Positions 1 through 8,001 of a DNA stretch of 64,000 nt are shown here, piece after piece. Position 1 is the stretch's first letter. Each line of letters opens with the position of its first letter. Location of the stretch: positions 310,001 to 374,000 of the forward strand of contig NZ_FCNV02000003.1 of NCBI RefSeq assembly GCF_001544615.1, given 5' to 3'. A model generated the notes under the pieces. That model saw nothing but the letters and a program-made list of their open reading frames with translations, was not told the origin of the DNA and did no database searches. A program made the position numbers and the translations under genes. The stretch comes from Caballeronia concitans (GTDB lineage Bacteria; Pseudomonadota; Gammaproteobacteria; Burkholderiales; Burkholderiaceae).

Positions 1-250
1 CCGATGCGTTCAGCTTGCCGATCTGCACCGGACTGATGTCGAAGTGCGGCGAGACGCCCGCGCCGACATAGCCGATGTTGCTGAGCGCGGTGACATCGAC
101 CTTCTGAACCTGCGTGAGGTTCTGAAGGATGCCGACGTTGACTTCCACGTTGGCATACGGTCCGTAGCCTTGCCCGCCGGAGACGGCGGACATCGCGCGA
201 CGGTCGAGGTCCTTGCTGTGGGACAGGTCCCGGACGATGATGGACGACAT
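1..250 (-). CDS. Small exported peptide with double-glycine leader, copy A (3' end beyond window)
   Basis: The start is ATG at 250, with GAGGAG about 7 nt upstream. The 83 visible residues begin with a 26-residue leader ending LDRRAMSAVSGG. Hydrophobic residues sit at -4 (Val), -7 (Met) and -12 (Leu) from the Gly-Gly, which is the classic pattern of double-glycine leaders cut by C39-type peptidase-transporters. The presumed mature part starts QGYGPYANVEVNVG and is polar and Gly/Asn/Val-rich, with no Cys in the visible part. It lies 36 nt downstream of its paralogue (287-571), so the two probably form an operon. Core function is not recognised: bacteriocin, RiPP precursor or other secreted peptide are all possible. 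No processing enzyme or C39 transporter lies in this window. Coding is clear; the export role is inferred. Confidence 0.75.
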   Translation of the reverse strand, partial: MSSIIVRDLSHSKDLDRRAMSAVSGGQGYGPYANVEVNVGILQNLTQVQKVDVTALSNIGYVGAGVSPHFDISPVQIGKLNAS

Positions 251-286
251 GGTGGTGCTCCTCGCGTAGCGAATCGTTTTTGCGGT

Positions 287-571
287 TCAGGCCCAGGCCA
301 GCCCGCCGCCGATGTTGATGTTGCTCGTGTTGCGCGCCGTCTGAACCGGCTTGACCTTCGAGTCGATGTCGTCCGCGAACGCGACATTCGCGCCGTTCTC
401 GTTGAACGTCTTCTGATCCTGCTGGATCATCTGTTGCGTGTTGAACGAGAGCGAGACCTTCGACATATCGAAGCCCGGCACGAAATAGCTCGAGCCGCCA
501 CGCACGGCCGACATCGCGCGGCGATCGAGTTCTTCGGTGACGGGCAGGTCCTTGATGGTCAGCGTCTTCAT
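287..571 (-). CDS. Small exported peptide with double-glycine leader, copy B
   Basis: This encodes 94 residues. I chose ATG at 571 because AAGGAGAA sits 6 nt upstream; a longer in-frame extension exists but has no such site. Residues 1-26 form a leader ending ELDRRAMSAVRGG, with Val at -4, Met at -7 and Leu at -12 before the Gly-Gly. It has the same length as the leader of the downstream gene and shares its LDRRAMSAVxGG block. The remaining 68 residues differ from copy A: they contain Gln/Asn-rich stretches (FNTQQMIQQDQ), a central acidic patch and a C-terminal GGGLAWA, with no Cys. Conserved leader with diverged core is typical of peptide families sharing one exporter. I do not recognise the core and no maturation enzyme is next to it. 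Confidence 0.8.
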   Translation of the reverse strand: MKTLTIKDLPVTEELDRRAMSAVRGGSSYFVPGFDMSKVSLSFNTQQMIQQDQKTFNENGANVAFADDIDSKVKPVQTARNTSNINIGGGLAWA

Positions 572-645
572 TGCGGTTCTCCTTGAGTGCGCATCGCGCG
601 TTCGGTGGTGGTGTCGAGCAACTTGTCTGCTCGGGCCAGTTAAAC

Positions 646-660
646 GCATGAGGTATGCCA
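646..660 (-). promoter_or_regulatory. Possible sigma-54-like -24/-12 element upstream of the GG-leader genes
   Basis: On the minus strand this reads TGGCATACCTCATGC. It keeps the GG and GC dinucleotides 10 nt apart as in a -24/-12 promoter, but the -12 half is a weak match. It lies about 75 nt upstream of the ATG at 571. The 370-nt divergent gap 572-941 holds no gene, and I see no convincing sigma-70 promoter for the minus-strand operon. Confidence 0.2.
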
Positions 661-941
661 AGCGCGCGTCTGAACAAACGAAACCGCTTCCGAGCCTTGT
701 TTCATGGGCTTTTCTGATCGGGAGCGCGTTCAGTTTCATCATCTCGAGTCGATCGGGATGATGCCGCCGGACCAACAGCCCACGCGATCTGTCGGTATCC
801 GAACGACATGTGCGCGATGCCGCTCATCATCGAAAACGCCATTTGCCTAAGCCGCACGCGAAGGCTAGTATCGAACGAGCACCGGTTGTTTGGTACGACA
901 AGTGAATTGTCGGTCGATTGGAGCCGCATCGAGTCGCACAG

Positions 942-3083
942 ATGACTAGCTTCCGAGAAGCGCTTCGTCAATATCGGGGCGATGTCGGGTCGCGCGACGC
1001 GTTCTTTGCAGGGGTCGATGGCGCACTGGCCGCCGATCGCACGCCGGGCGCGCGGCTCCTCGACATCCTCGACGAGGAAAACGCGGCAAGGCCCTTGCCG
1101 CCCGATATCTATTCCGCCATTCGCCGGCGCATCGAGCATACGGCGCGCATGCGCTCGGAAACGAACCCCGGCACCACGTTTCATCCGGACCGCGATGAAA
1201 CGCGTCTGCACATGACGCCCGCCGCACCGCCGCCTTTGCCGCCGCGCGCCTTGAGCAGCGCGAGCGTTGGCCCGGACTCAACGGGCGCGACCGGCGCGAC
1301 CGGCGCTACCTCGGGCCAGGCGACGCAAGTGCTTCCCGAAGTGGACCAGATCAAGGGCGTGGGCGATACGCTGAACAATCGCTTCGTGCTCGAAGAATGT
1401 CTCGGCATCGGCGGGATGGGGACCGTCTACAAGGCGCTCGATCTGCGCAAGCTGGAGGCGTCGGACCGGCGCCCGTATGTGGCGATCAAGGTGCTGAACC
1501 TGCAGTTTCGCGGCAATCCGAAGTCGCTGATCGCGCTGCAACGCGAGGCGCGCAAGGCGCAGCAGCTCGCGCATCGCAATATCGTCACGGTGTACGACTT
1601 CGATCGCGACGGGGCCATTGTCTATCTGACGATGGAGTATCTGTCCGGTCAGCCATTGTCCCGGATACTTCGGACACCGAACTTCAAGGGAATGGCGTTT
1701 CCCGAAGTGTTTCGCATCTTCAAGGGCATGGCGACGGCGCTCGCGTATGCGCACGAGCGCGGCTTCGTGCATTGCGACTTCAAGCCTGCCAACGTGTTCG
1801 TCACGGATGCATCGGAAGTGAAGGTCATCGACTTCGGCATCGCGCGCGTGATTCAGCGTCCCGAAGAGGAAACCGAAGCCACCGTGTTCGATCCGGGCAG
1901 CCTGGGCGCGCTGACGCCCGCTTATGCCAGCCCGGAGATGCTCGAACATCGCGAGCCCGATCCGCGCGACGATATCTACGCGCTTGGCTGCATCACGTAC
2001 GAGCTTCTGACCGGCAAGCATCCGTTCGATCGCGTGCCCGCGTTGCAGGCGAAGAGCGCGGGCATGAAGCCGCTGCGTCCGGAGAATCTCGGCAACAAGC
2101 AATGGAAGGCGCTGAAAGCGGCGCTTGCATTCGAACGCGAAGACAGGACGCCGACCGTCGCGCAGTTTCTCGATGAGATCAGCGAGGAGCGGCCGGCTGC
2201 ATCGGCGCAAGCGAGGGCGAAGCGCACGGGCGTGCCGAAGCTCGCTATCGGCGCGCTGGTGCTCGCGGTGATCGCGGGCGCGGGCTATGTGTTCGTCGCG
2301 CATCAGAAGAGCCGGGCGCCGACGTCCACCGCGACTTCGACCGCTACCGCAACGACTCCGGCACCCACAGCGCCCATCGCGATGCCCACGCCCGCCGCGC
2401 CCGCGCCGACGCTCACGATGGCCGCCGTCACGCCCGTGCTCGCGAGCGTGCCGTGCTCGGCGCTGGTCGCGTCGGTGCACGATCAGACCGTGGATGTGCA
2501 AGGCTTCGTATCCGAGAAATACGGCCTCGCGCGACTGAAGGAAACGCTCGGGCGCGTGCCCGGCGTGCGCACGACGAACTTCGGCGTGCAGCCCGTCAGC
2601 GACGACAAATGCGACGTGCTCAAGGTGCTCGGTCCGTACTGGACGGCGAACCGGCAGGCGGGGCATCCTGCGTCGGTGCATACGCGATCGAACCAGACGC
2701 GTCTCACGGAAGGCGATCCGCTGATCGTCGAACTGATGACGCCCGCGTTCGATTCGTACGTCAACGTCGATTACTTCATGCTCGACGGCAGCGCCGTGCA
2801 TCTGCTGCCGAACGAACGTTCGCGCGACAACCAGGCGCCGCCGAGCTACACGGCGACCATCGGCACCATGGGCGACTGGGTCGTCGGCAAGCCGTTCGGC
2901 GCGGAGATGATCGTGCTGATGGTGACGCCCGCGCCGCTCTTCGACGCGCTGCGCCCGGACAGCGAAGCGAAGGCCGACTATCTACGCGCGGTGGACAAAC
3001 GCCTCGCCGCGCTCGCGGCCCGATATGGACGTGAGCGCGTGCTCGTCGACATCTTTCAGATCACGACGCAGGCGAAGAAATAG
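942..3083 (+). CDS. Membrane-anchored Ser/Thr protein kinase with C-terminal DUF4384-like domain
   Basis: This encodes 713 residues from ATG 942; an in-frame TTG at 918 is an alternative and neither has a strong ribosome site. The kinase domain (about 150-410) has a Gly-loop (GIGGMGTVY), VAIK lysine near 183, catalytic loop HCDFKPAN (Asp near 279; HCD replaces HRD) and DFG near 297. A Pro/Ala/Thr-rich linker surrounds one membrane segment near 434-455, so the kinase is cytoplasmic and the C-terminus probably periplasmic. The C-terminal part has a BON-like stretch, then a DUF4384-like domain (LTEGDPLIVELMTPAFDSYVNVDYF and HLLPNE motifs). Such hybrids in proteobacteria are thought to sense envelope state, sometimes near type VI secretion genes; none is visible here. 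Substrate unknown. It is divergent from the GG-leader operon. Confidence 0.88.
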   Translation: MTSFREALRQYRGDVGSRDAFFAGVDGALAADRTPGARLLDILDEENAARPLPPDIYSAIRRRIEHTARMRSETNPGTTFHPDRDETRLHMTPAAPPPLPPRALSSASVGPDSTGATGATGATSGQATQVLPEVDQIKGVGDTLNNRFVLEECLGIGGMGTVYKALDLRKLEASDRRPYVAIKVLNLQFRGNPKSLIALQREARKAQQLAHRNIVTVYDFDRDGAIVYLTMEYLSGQPLSRILRTPNFKGMAFPEVFRIFKGMATALAYAHERGFVHCDFKPANVFVTDASEVKVIDFGIARVIQRPEEETEATVFDPGSLGALTPAYASPEMLEHREPDPRDDIYALGCITYELLTGKHPFDRVPALQAKSAGMKPLRPENLGNKQWKALKAALAFEREDRTPTVAQFLDEISEERPAASAQARAKRTGVPKLAIGALVLAVIAGAGYVFVAHQKSRAPTSTATSTATATTPAPTAPIAMPTPAAPAPTLTMAAVTPVLASVPCSALVASVHDQTVDVQGFVSEKYGLARLKETLGRVPGVRTTNFGVQPVSDDKCDVLKVLGPYWTANRQAGHPASVHTRSNQTRLTEGDPLIVELMTPAFDSYVNVDYFMLDGSAVHLLPNERSRDNQAPPSYTATIGTMGDWVVGKPFGAEMIVLMVTPAPLFDALRPDSEAKADYLRAVDKRLAALAARYGRERVLVDIFQITTQAKK

Positions 3084-3086
3084 GCG

Positions 3087-3512
3087 CTAGCTTTGCGGCC
3101 TTTCGACGGCGGCTTTCAGTTCCTGCAGCGCTTCTTCGACACGTTGCGTCACGAGCGCATACGCCTCGGCCTGCGTCTGCTGCGTGGTCCGCGCGATGTC
3201 CTGCATGTCGGCGAGCGCGTTATGCAGCGTGCGCTGAACGACTTCGTTCGCATTGAACGGCGGCTTGGCCGACGACGACGCGAACTGCTTCGCGATGCCT
3301 TCGAGTTCGCCGAGCGTGCGGCGCAGGATTTCGAGCTGCTTGTCGCGCAGCGCTTCCATTCCGCCGAATGCCACGCGATTCGTCGCGGCCAGCGCTTCGA
3401 CATCCTTGCGCCGCGATTCCATGATCGCGGCAACGTCGAATCCCGGCAGCTGATATTGCTGGAACATGGCGGCAAACTGGCTGAACGGATCGCTGAACTT
3501 TGACTGATTCAT
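3087..3512 (-). CDS. Phasin family protein (polyhydroxyalkanoate granule-associated)
   Basis: This encodes 141 residues from ATG 3512, preceded by GGGAGGCAAG. It is a short, soluble, helical protein rich in Ala, Gln and Glu with no membrane segment or signal peptide. The pattern FSQFAAMFQQYQLPGFDVAAIMESRRKDVEAL, then NRVAFGGMEALRDKQLEILRRTLGE and a long amphipathic helix, matches the phasin family that coats polyhydroxybutyrate granules. It is convergent with the kinase gene, with stop codons 3 nt apart. No PHA synthase or depolymerase is nearby, so it is one of the scattered phasin copies usual in Burkholderiaceae. The family call is solid; whether it is a major granule coat is unknown. Confidence 0.85.
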   Translation of the reverse strand: MNQSKFSDPFSQFAAMFQQYQLPGFDVAAIMESRRKDVEALAATNRVAFGGMEALRDKQLEILRRTLGELEGIAKQFASSSAKPPFNANEVVQRTLHNALADMQDIARTTQQTQAEAYALVTQRVEEALQELKAAVERPQS

Positions 3513-3770
3513 CTTGCCTCCCAGGTTCTTTTCGTATGCGCGCGAGCGGATCAGGAAGACCGGCGTCATCGCGCGGTAATGGGCGGTTGCAGCGTCGCGA
3601 CGCTGGCAGCCCGAACCCGATACTACCAATATCGGCGGCGAAAATGGGGCAAGGGAAAACACCAGAGCGCGCCGCGATCAGTTTGACGCAGGTCAAGACG
3701 CACGCCACGGCAGCGACGACGATGAAGATAAAGGAACGAAGGCGGCGGGCCGCGCCGAGAGGAGAACATC

Positions 3771-3962
3771 ATGGTCAGCAGCGAAGCGCGAATCGTGGCG
3801 GCGGCGATCGCGGTCTTCACGACGCTGGCGGGCATCTTCGTTGCGCTGCACGGCCTCGTCTTCGACAAGGTGGCCGTGCTCAACTATGGCGTGCTCACCA
3901 TTCTCGTCGGGGTCGCGTCGTTCGCCGTCATGCTGATGCCGATGCCGGAAGACGGACCCTGA
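3771..3962 (+). CDS. Small two-helix membrane protein
   Basis: This encodes 63 residues from ATG 3771 with a strong GAGAGGAGAAC site upstream. It has two hydrophobic helices (about 8-28 and 36-56) joined by a short loop (LHGLVFDKVAVLNYGV), and a short C-terminus MPMPEDGP. There is no motif I can assign. It stands alone between the phasin gene (minus) and a small cytosolic protein gene (minus). Ribosome site and codon use support a real gene; function is unknown. Confidence 0.65.
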   Translation: MVSSEARIVAAAIAVFTTLAGIFVALHGLVFDKVAVLNYGVLTILVGVASFAVMLMPMPEDGP

Positions 3963-3990
3963 CTTTCCACGAGTCTTTGTTTACATCAGG

Positions 3991-4374
3991 CTAGACGCGC
4001 CAGGCGTCTTCTTCGCCCGCGAACACACTGTGCTCGGCCTTGATTTGCGCGCGGTCGATGCATTGCACATGCCACCGGCCCGCGCTTTCCTTGCGCGACG
4101 CATCCACATACCACACGACACGTCCCGCGAGCCCTTCATCCGGTCCGCCGGGCGCGTCGACGTCGAGTTGTTCCAGCACGCAGATGGGTTGTTCCGTGTG
4201 CTGATCGCAGATCATCGTGCCATTCGAGCCCGAGCGCAGCCCGCCCCAGTCCGGCACTTCGAGCGCCTGATGCCCTTCGCGCGACCAGCGGCGGGATTCC
4301 TTGTCGAGCCACAGAATGGCATACGCGGCGTTTTGACTGCCTTCGAAGCCATCCAGCTTGACGGTGATACGCAT
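3991..4374 (-). CDS. Hypothetical protein, 127 residues
   Basis: ATG at 4374 was chosen over an earlier in-frame ATG because GGAGG lies 6 nt upstream of it. The product is soluble and acidic, starts MRITVKLDGFEGSQNAAYAI, is rich in Trp and Asp, and has no signal peptide, membrane helix or metal motif. I do not recognise the family. Immediately upstream on the same strand lies what looks like a broken small gene (4396-4609). Confidence 0.65.
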   Translation of the reverse strand: MRITVKLDGFEGSQNAAYAILWLDKESRRWSREGHQALEVPDWGGLRSGSNGTMICDQHTEQPICVLEQLDVDAPGGPDEGLAGRVVWYVDASRKESAGRWHVQCIDRAQIKAEHSVFAGEEDAWRV

Positions 4375-4395
4375 GACATCCTCCATGAACATCGA

Positions 4396-4609
4396 TTAGA
4401 CGAAGGAGACGCTCAGCGCGATTGCGCCGGCCATGAGCGTCATCGAGTTGAGTGGCGGCATTCCACGCGGGCTTCATGCTGTCCCGCACCGCCTGATGCA
4501 TTGGTTGAGTCGCGTGCATGCTGCGGGCATCGCCCGGTGGCACGAATTCACGCGCAATCGTTTCGATTGACTGTGCGGCGTTCGGTTCGATATTCGTGCT
4601 GCGAAACAT
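4396..4609 (-). pseudogene. Possible frameshifted small gene
   Basis: From ATG 4609 one frame reads as plausible protein with GC-rich third positions for about 50 codons (MFRSTNIEPNAAQSIETIA... to ...SMKPAWN). That frame then loses the third-position bias. A second frame immediately takes it up and encodes a hydrophobic tail (MPPLNSMTLMAGAIALSVSFV) ending at the TAA at 4396. This looks like one short gene split by a frameshift, or two tiny overlapping genes. There is no recognisable family and the ribosome site is weak. Of the wider stretch 4375-4853, only this and the hairpins below stand out. Confidence 0.3.
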
Positions 4610-4802
4610 CTTGTGCGATGCATCAGCGCGCCACGATGTTCAAAGCAAGTCCGATGCCGACGAACTCTTCGAGGCGTGTCTCTGTAGATTAGCCTCGCAA
4701 TGAGGCGACATGACGACAACCGTCATGGAGACGTGGGATTGTTTCTTCAGACAACGCGCGTTCTCCGTGCATGCGTGCACCGCGTCGATTGCGCGCGCCC
4801 CA

Positions 4803-4842
4803 GCATGTCGCCTCATCGATGAGACATGCGTTGCATCGCAAC
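4803..4842. other. Two adjacent hairpins after the Crp-type gene
   Basis: Positions 4803-4829 form a 12-bp stem with a 3-nt bulge (arms GCATGTC..TCATC and GATGAGACATGC). Positions 4830-4842 form GTTGC/GCAAC with a 3-nt loop. They lie just beyond the stop of the minus-strand gene 4854-5558 and may end its transcript, but no U-run follows. Confidence 0.35.
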
Positions 4843-4853
4843 ATACATGGCGA

Positions 4854-5558
4854 TCAGATACGCGCGAGACGTGCGCGGTCCACGATGCGAACCTGCCTTC
4901 CACTGAGCGCGATGGCGCCTTCGCGTTGCAGCTTCGACAGCATGCGGCTCACGGTTTCGAGCTCCAGCCCGAGATAGCTGCCGATATCGGCGCGGGTCAT
5001 CGGCAGGAGCACGTCGTCGGGTTGCTGCGGTCGCGTCGCGTCCATATCGAGCCGGTTCGACAAGTCCAGCAAGAAGGCCGAGACGCGAATGAGCGCCGGC
5101 ATCGTGCCGAGCATCAGCGCGAGCCGCGCCGCGCGCACGATCTCAGCGCTCATGATCGCGAGCAGCGCGTGCTGCATCGGCGCATATTCGCGGCACAGCG
5201 GCTCCAGTATGCCGACCGGCATGATGCGCACGACGCTGTCTTCTAGCGCGATGGCGTCGCTTTCATGCTGGCCCGTGCAGATGCCATCGAGCGCGAGGGT
5301 TTCATCGATCAGATGGAACGCGGTGACTTGCGTATGCGGCGGAACGTCGTCGTTCGTGCTCGGGTACGCGGCCACGCTCTTGAAGCAGCCGGACTGCACC
5401 GTGTACAGGCTGCGCAGCGGCTCGCCCGCGCAATACAGCGCGTCGCCGCGAGCGACATTGCGCGTGGGGAAGGGAATCGCATCAGCGTTCGCGAAGTGAA
5501 CGTGCAGAGCCGGGACATGACGCCGAGCGCCGGGGCTCGCGGGTGTGTCCATGGCCAT
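4854..5558 (-). CDS. Crp/Fnr-family transcription regulator
   Basis: This encodes 234 residues from ATG 5558, preceded by GTAGGAGAA. Residues about 30-145 form the cyclic-nucleotide-type beta roll (GDALYCAGEPLRSLYTVQSGCFKS). Residues about 160-234 form the winged helix, with recognition helix DIGSYLGLELETVSRMLSKLQREG, close to FNR/FixK. The N-terminal four-cysteine cluster of true FNR is absent, with only scattered Cys, so direct oxygen sensing by an Fe-S cluster is unlikely. The ligand is unknown. It lies downstream of, and in the same direction as, the two-component operon 5623-8001, with a 64-nt gap and its own ribosome site. Targets cannot be read from the window. Confidence 0.88.
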   Translation of the reverse strand: MAMDTPASPGARRHVPALHVHFANADAIPFPTRNVARGDALYCAGEPLRSLYTVQSGCFKSVAAYPSTNDDVPPHTQVTAFHLIDETLALDGICTGQHESDAIALEDSVVRIMPVGILEPLCREYAPMQHALLAIMSAEIVRAARLALMLGTMPALIRVSAFLLDLSNRLDMDATRPQQPDDVLLPMTRADIGSYLGLELETVSRMLSKLQREGAIALSGRQVRIVDRARLARI

Positions 5559-5622
5559 TTCTCCTACGGGTTCCTACGCATTCAGTATGGTGCATGGCGG
5601 CAAAATATCCATGACGCTGTTT

Positions 5623-6963
5623 TCATCCCTGCGTTTCGCCCGTCGATGCGCGGATCGGCAAGACGATCGTCGCCTCGACACCGCCGCCTTCGCGCGCGCG
5701 CAAATCGAATGTGCCGCCGTGCAGCCGCGCAATGCGCTCGACGATGGCGAGCCCGAGGCCGGTGCCCTTCGGCTGGCCTTCGCCGCCGCCGCGCTTGAAC
5801 GGCTGCTTGAGCGATTCCGGATCGTGCGTGCCGAGTCCCTTGCCGCGATCCGCAATCACGATGCACGCCGCGTTCGCGCTCGCATCCGTCCATGTGCGGA
5901 CTTCGAGACCCTGCACGCCGTAGAGCACCGCGTTCTGCATCAGGTTCATGAGCATGCGCATCATGCTGATCGGGCGAAACGCGAACGTTCGGATGTCGCC
6001 GAGCGACAGCGCGAACTCATGCCCGAGGCCCGCGAAATCCGCGGCGAGATTTGCGATGAGCGCGTTGAGGTCGCCGACGATGGGCGTTTCCTTCGCGCCG
6101 CTGCCCGCGTAGTCCATGAACTGCTGGAGAATGCCGTCGATCTGCTCGAGATAGCCTTCCGCCGATGCCGCGAACGCCGCGTCCTTCGACGGCACCGCGG
6201 ACATCGTCATCGCGAGGCGCAGCTTGGTCATCGGCGTGCGGATGTCGTGCGAGATGCCCGCGAGCATCAGCGCGCGCGTGGCTTCCGCTTCGGCGAGCGC
6301 GGATGTCATGCGATTGAACGCGTCGCTGACTTGCGCGATTTCGGTCGGGCCGTTTGTCGGCAGCGTGCCGGGATCGTCGCCAGCGGATACGCGGCGCGCG
6401 GCATCGGCAAGATGTTCGAGCGGGCGATTCAGATGCCGCTGAATGAGATACGCCGTCGCGACCGCCAGCGCGCCCAGCGCGAGCGACAGCAGCAGCGCGG
6501 TGGCGAGGCCGTCGTCGTGCGCGGCTTCGGGCACCGGCAGCGCCATCCAGCGCGGCTCGCCGGAAACGTGAATGCGAATCCAGAGGCGCTGCTGTCCATC
6601 GTCGGATGTATCGGCGCTTTGCCAGCGCACCGGCATGTCGGCGGGCAAGTGATGACGAAGGCTTTCGATGAACGTCTCGCGCTGATACGTCTGATAAAAC
6701 CGCAAGCGCGATGCATCGGGACGCACACTTGCGGCGGCGGGCAACTCGCGGCGCACGTCGAGTTGCATGGCGCCGGGCGGTGCGGAACGCAGGACGCCAT
6801 CGAGCGTTTCGATATAGCTCGCGAACGTCGCGGCGGCCCGTTCGATGCGCGGCGTCTGAATGAAATGCAGCAGTACGGCAAGCGCGCAGACCTGGCTCAC
6901 CGCGACCAGCGCGACGAGCAGCAGCACATTGCGCGCGAAGAGCGAGCGCGGCACGACGCTCAC
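5623..6963 (-). CDS. EnvZ-type sensor histidine kinase
   Basis: This encodes 446 residues from GTG 6963, which overlaps the regulator's stop (GTGA); a longer frame exists but the coupled start fits better. Membrane helix 1 is about 13-35. A periplasmic sensor region spans about 36-152. Helix 2 is about 153-174, followed by a HAMP linker. The dimerisation motif SHDIRTPMTKLRL has its phospho-acceptor His at 239, and the EnvZ-like order H-D-I-R-T-P is clear. The C-terminal ATPase domain has N-box NLMQNAVLYG, G1 DRGKGLG and G2 GTGLGLAIV. It should phosphorylate the OmpR-type regulator encoded just upstream. The stimulus is unknown; an EF-hand protein encoded first in the operon hints at calcium, which is inference. 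Confidence 0.93.
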   Translation of the reverse strand: MSVVPRSLFARNVLLLVALVAVSQVCALAVLLHFIQTPRIERAAATFASYIETLDGVLRSAPPGAMQLDVRRELPAAASVRPDASRLRFYQTYQRETFIESLRHHLPADMPVRWQSADTSDDGQQRLWIRIHVSGEPRWMALPVPEAAHDDGLATALLLSLALGALAVATAYLIQRHLNRPLEHLADAARRVSAGDDPGTLPTNGPTEIAQVSDAFNRMTSALAEAEATRALMLAGISHDIRTPMTKLRLAMTMSAVPSKDAAFAASAEGYLEQIDGILQQFMDYAGSGAKETPIVGDLNALIANLAADFAGLGHEFALSLGDIRTFAFRPISMMRMLMNLMQNAVLYGVQGLEVRTWTDASANAACIVIADRGKGLGTHDPESLKQPFKRGGGEGQPKGTGLGLAIVERIARLHGGTFDLRAREGGGVEATIVLPIRASTGETQG

Positions 6964-7673
6964 GATTCGACTTCCGCGAGGAGCATGTAGCCGACACCCC
7001 ACACGGTCTTGATGAAGCGCGGCTTGGCCGGATCGTCCTCGATCAGCTGACGCAGCCGCAACACCTGCACGTCGATGCTGCGGTCGAGCGCGTCGTGATC
7101 GCGGCCGCGCGTGCGAGCGATGAGGTTATCTCGGCTCACTGCGCGATTCGGCGACGAGCCGAGCGCGTTCAGCAATTGCATCTGCGCCGAATGAATCTCG
7201 AACGGCTCGTCGCCGCGAAAGAGCCGCTGCTTGCCGAGATCGAGCCGGAAAGGGCCGAAGCGGATGACTTGCGACGTGAGCGTCGGGTCGCCGGCTGCGA
7301 TCTTCTGGCGGCGCAGCAGCGCGCGCACGCGAGCGACGAGCTCCTGCGGCAAGAAGGGTTTCGCGAGGTAATCGTCCGCGCCGGTTTCGAGACCGACGAC
7401 TTTATCGACGGGATCGCCTTTCGCCGTGAGCATGAGGATAGGCAGCGTGTGACCTTCGGTGCGCAACCGTCGGCAGACCGAGAGGCCGTCTTCCGGCTCC
7501 ATCATCCAGTCGAGCACGAGCAGGTCGTACGGCTCGCGCTGAAGATACCGGTCGAGCCGCTTGCCGTTTTCGACGACGCGCACGTCGAAGCCCTGCGAGG
7601 TAAGGAAACGCTGAAGCATGTTGCGCAGCTCGGCTTCGTCGTCGAGCACGATGATCTTCGGCAAGGCTTCCAT
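6960..7673 (-). CDS. OmpR-family response regulator
   Basis: This encodes 237 residues. The receiver has acidic pair D11/D12, phospho-acceptor D55 (VLDWMM), T83 and K105. A C-terminal winged helix of the OmpR/PhoB class carries RGRDHDALDRSIDVQVLRLRQLIEDDP and IKTVWGVGYML. That region resembles E. coli OmpR closely, so it is an OmpR paralogue rather than a PhoB or KdpE type. It lies 19 nt after the EF-hand gene and overlaps the kinase gene by 4 nt, so all three should be co-transcribed. Targets are unknown. Confidence 0.95.
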   Translation of the reverse strand: MEALPKIIVLDDEAELRNMLQRFLTSQGFDVRVVENGKRLDRYLQREPYDLLVLDWMMEPEDGLSVCRRLRTEGHTLPILMLTAKGDPVDKVVGLETGADDYLAKPFLPQELVARVRALLRRQKIAAGDPTLTSQVIRFGPFRLDLGKQRLFRGDEPFEIHSAQMQLLNALGSSPNRAVSRDNLIARTRGRDHDALDRSIDVQVLRLRQLIEDDPAKPRFIKTVWGVGYMLLAEVES

Positions 7674-7692
7674 GAAGCGTGCTCCGTTGACT

Positions 7693-8001
7693 TCAGCGTT
7701 GCGCGGCGTGCTCCCGCAGGAAGGCTTCGATCTGCGGCAGCGTGACGTAGCCGTTCTTCTGCGCGTCGATCTCGTCGAAATGCTTCGCGACCATCGGCAT
7801 GCCGGTCGCGGCTTGGTCGCGCGTGAGCTTGCCGTCGTGCGTGGTGTTCGCGTTGGCGAAGCGCGTCTGCAACTTCGGCATCATCTGTCCGATGTGTTCG
7901 ACATGCGGGCTCGCGCCCATCGGCTGCGTGGCCGTTTGCGCATGCGCCGCGCCCGATGCAAGGGCGGCGCACACGACAAGCGCGGCGGCGATCTTTTGCA
8001 T
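7693..8001 (-). CDS. Exported EF-hand protein
   Basis: This encodes 102 residues. Residues 1-21 are a signal peptide (cut after AAHA). The mature protein has two EF-hand-like loops: NANTTHDGKLTRDQ and DEIDAQKNGYVTLPQ. Both keep the Gly and hydrophobic positions, but not every calcium-ligand position is acidic, so binding may be weak. It is predicted periplasmic. It is the first gene of an operon with the OmpR/EnvZ-type pair, and may be an accessory sensor or an unrelated passenger. Confidence 0.78.
   Translation of the reverse strand: MQKIAAALVVCAALASGAAHAQTATQPMGASPHVEHIGQMMPKLQTRFANANTTHDGKLTRDQAATGMPMVAKHFDEIDAQKNGYVTLPQIEAFLREHAAQR

Noticed and set aside
4854-5558. True oxygen-sensing FNR
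   Set aside because: The N-terminal Fe-S cysteine cluster is missing; kept as Crp/Fnr family.
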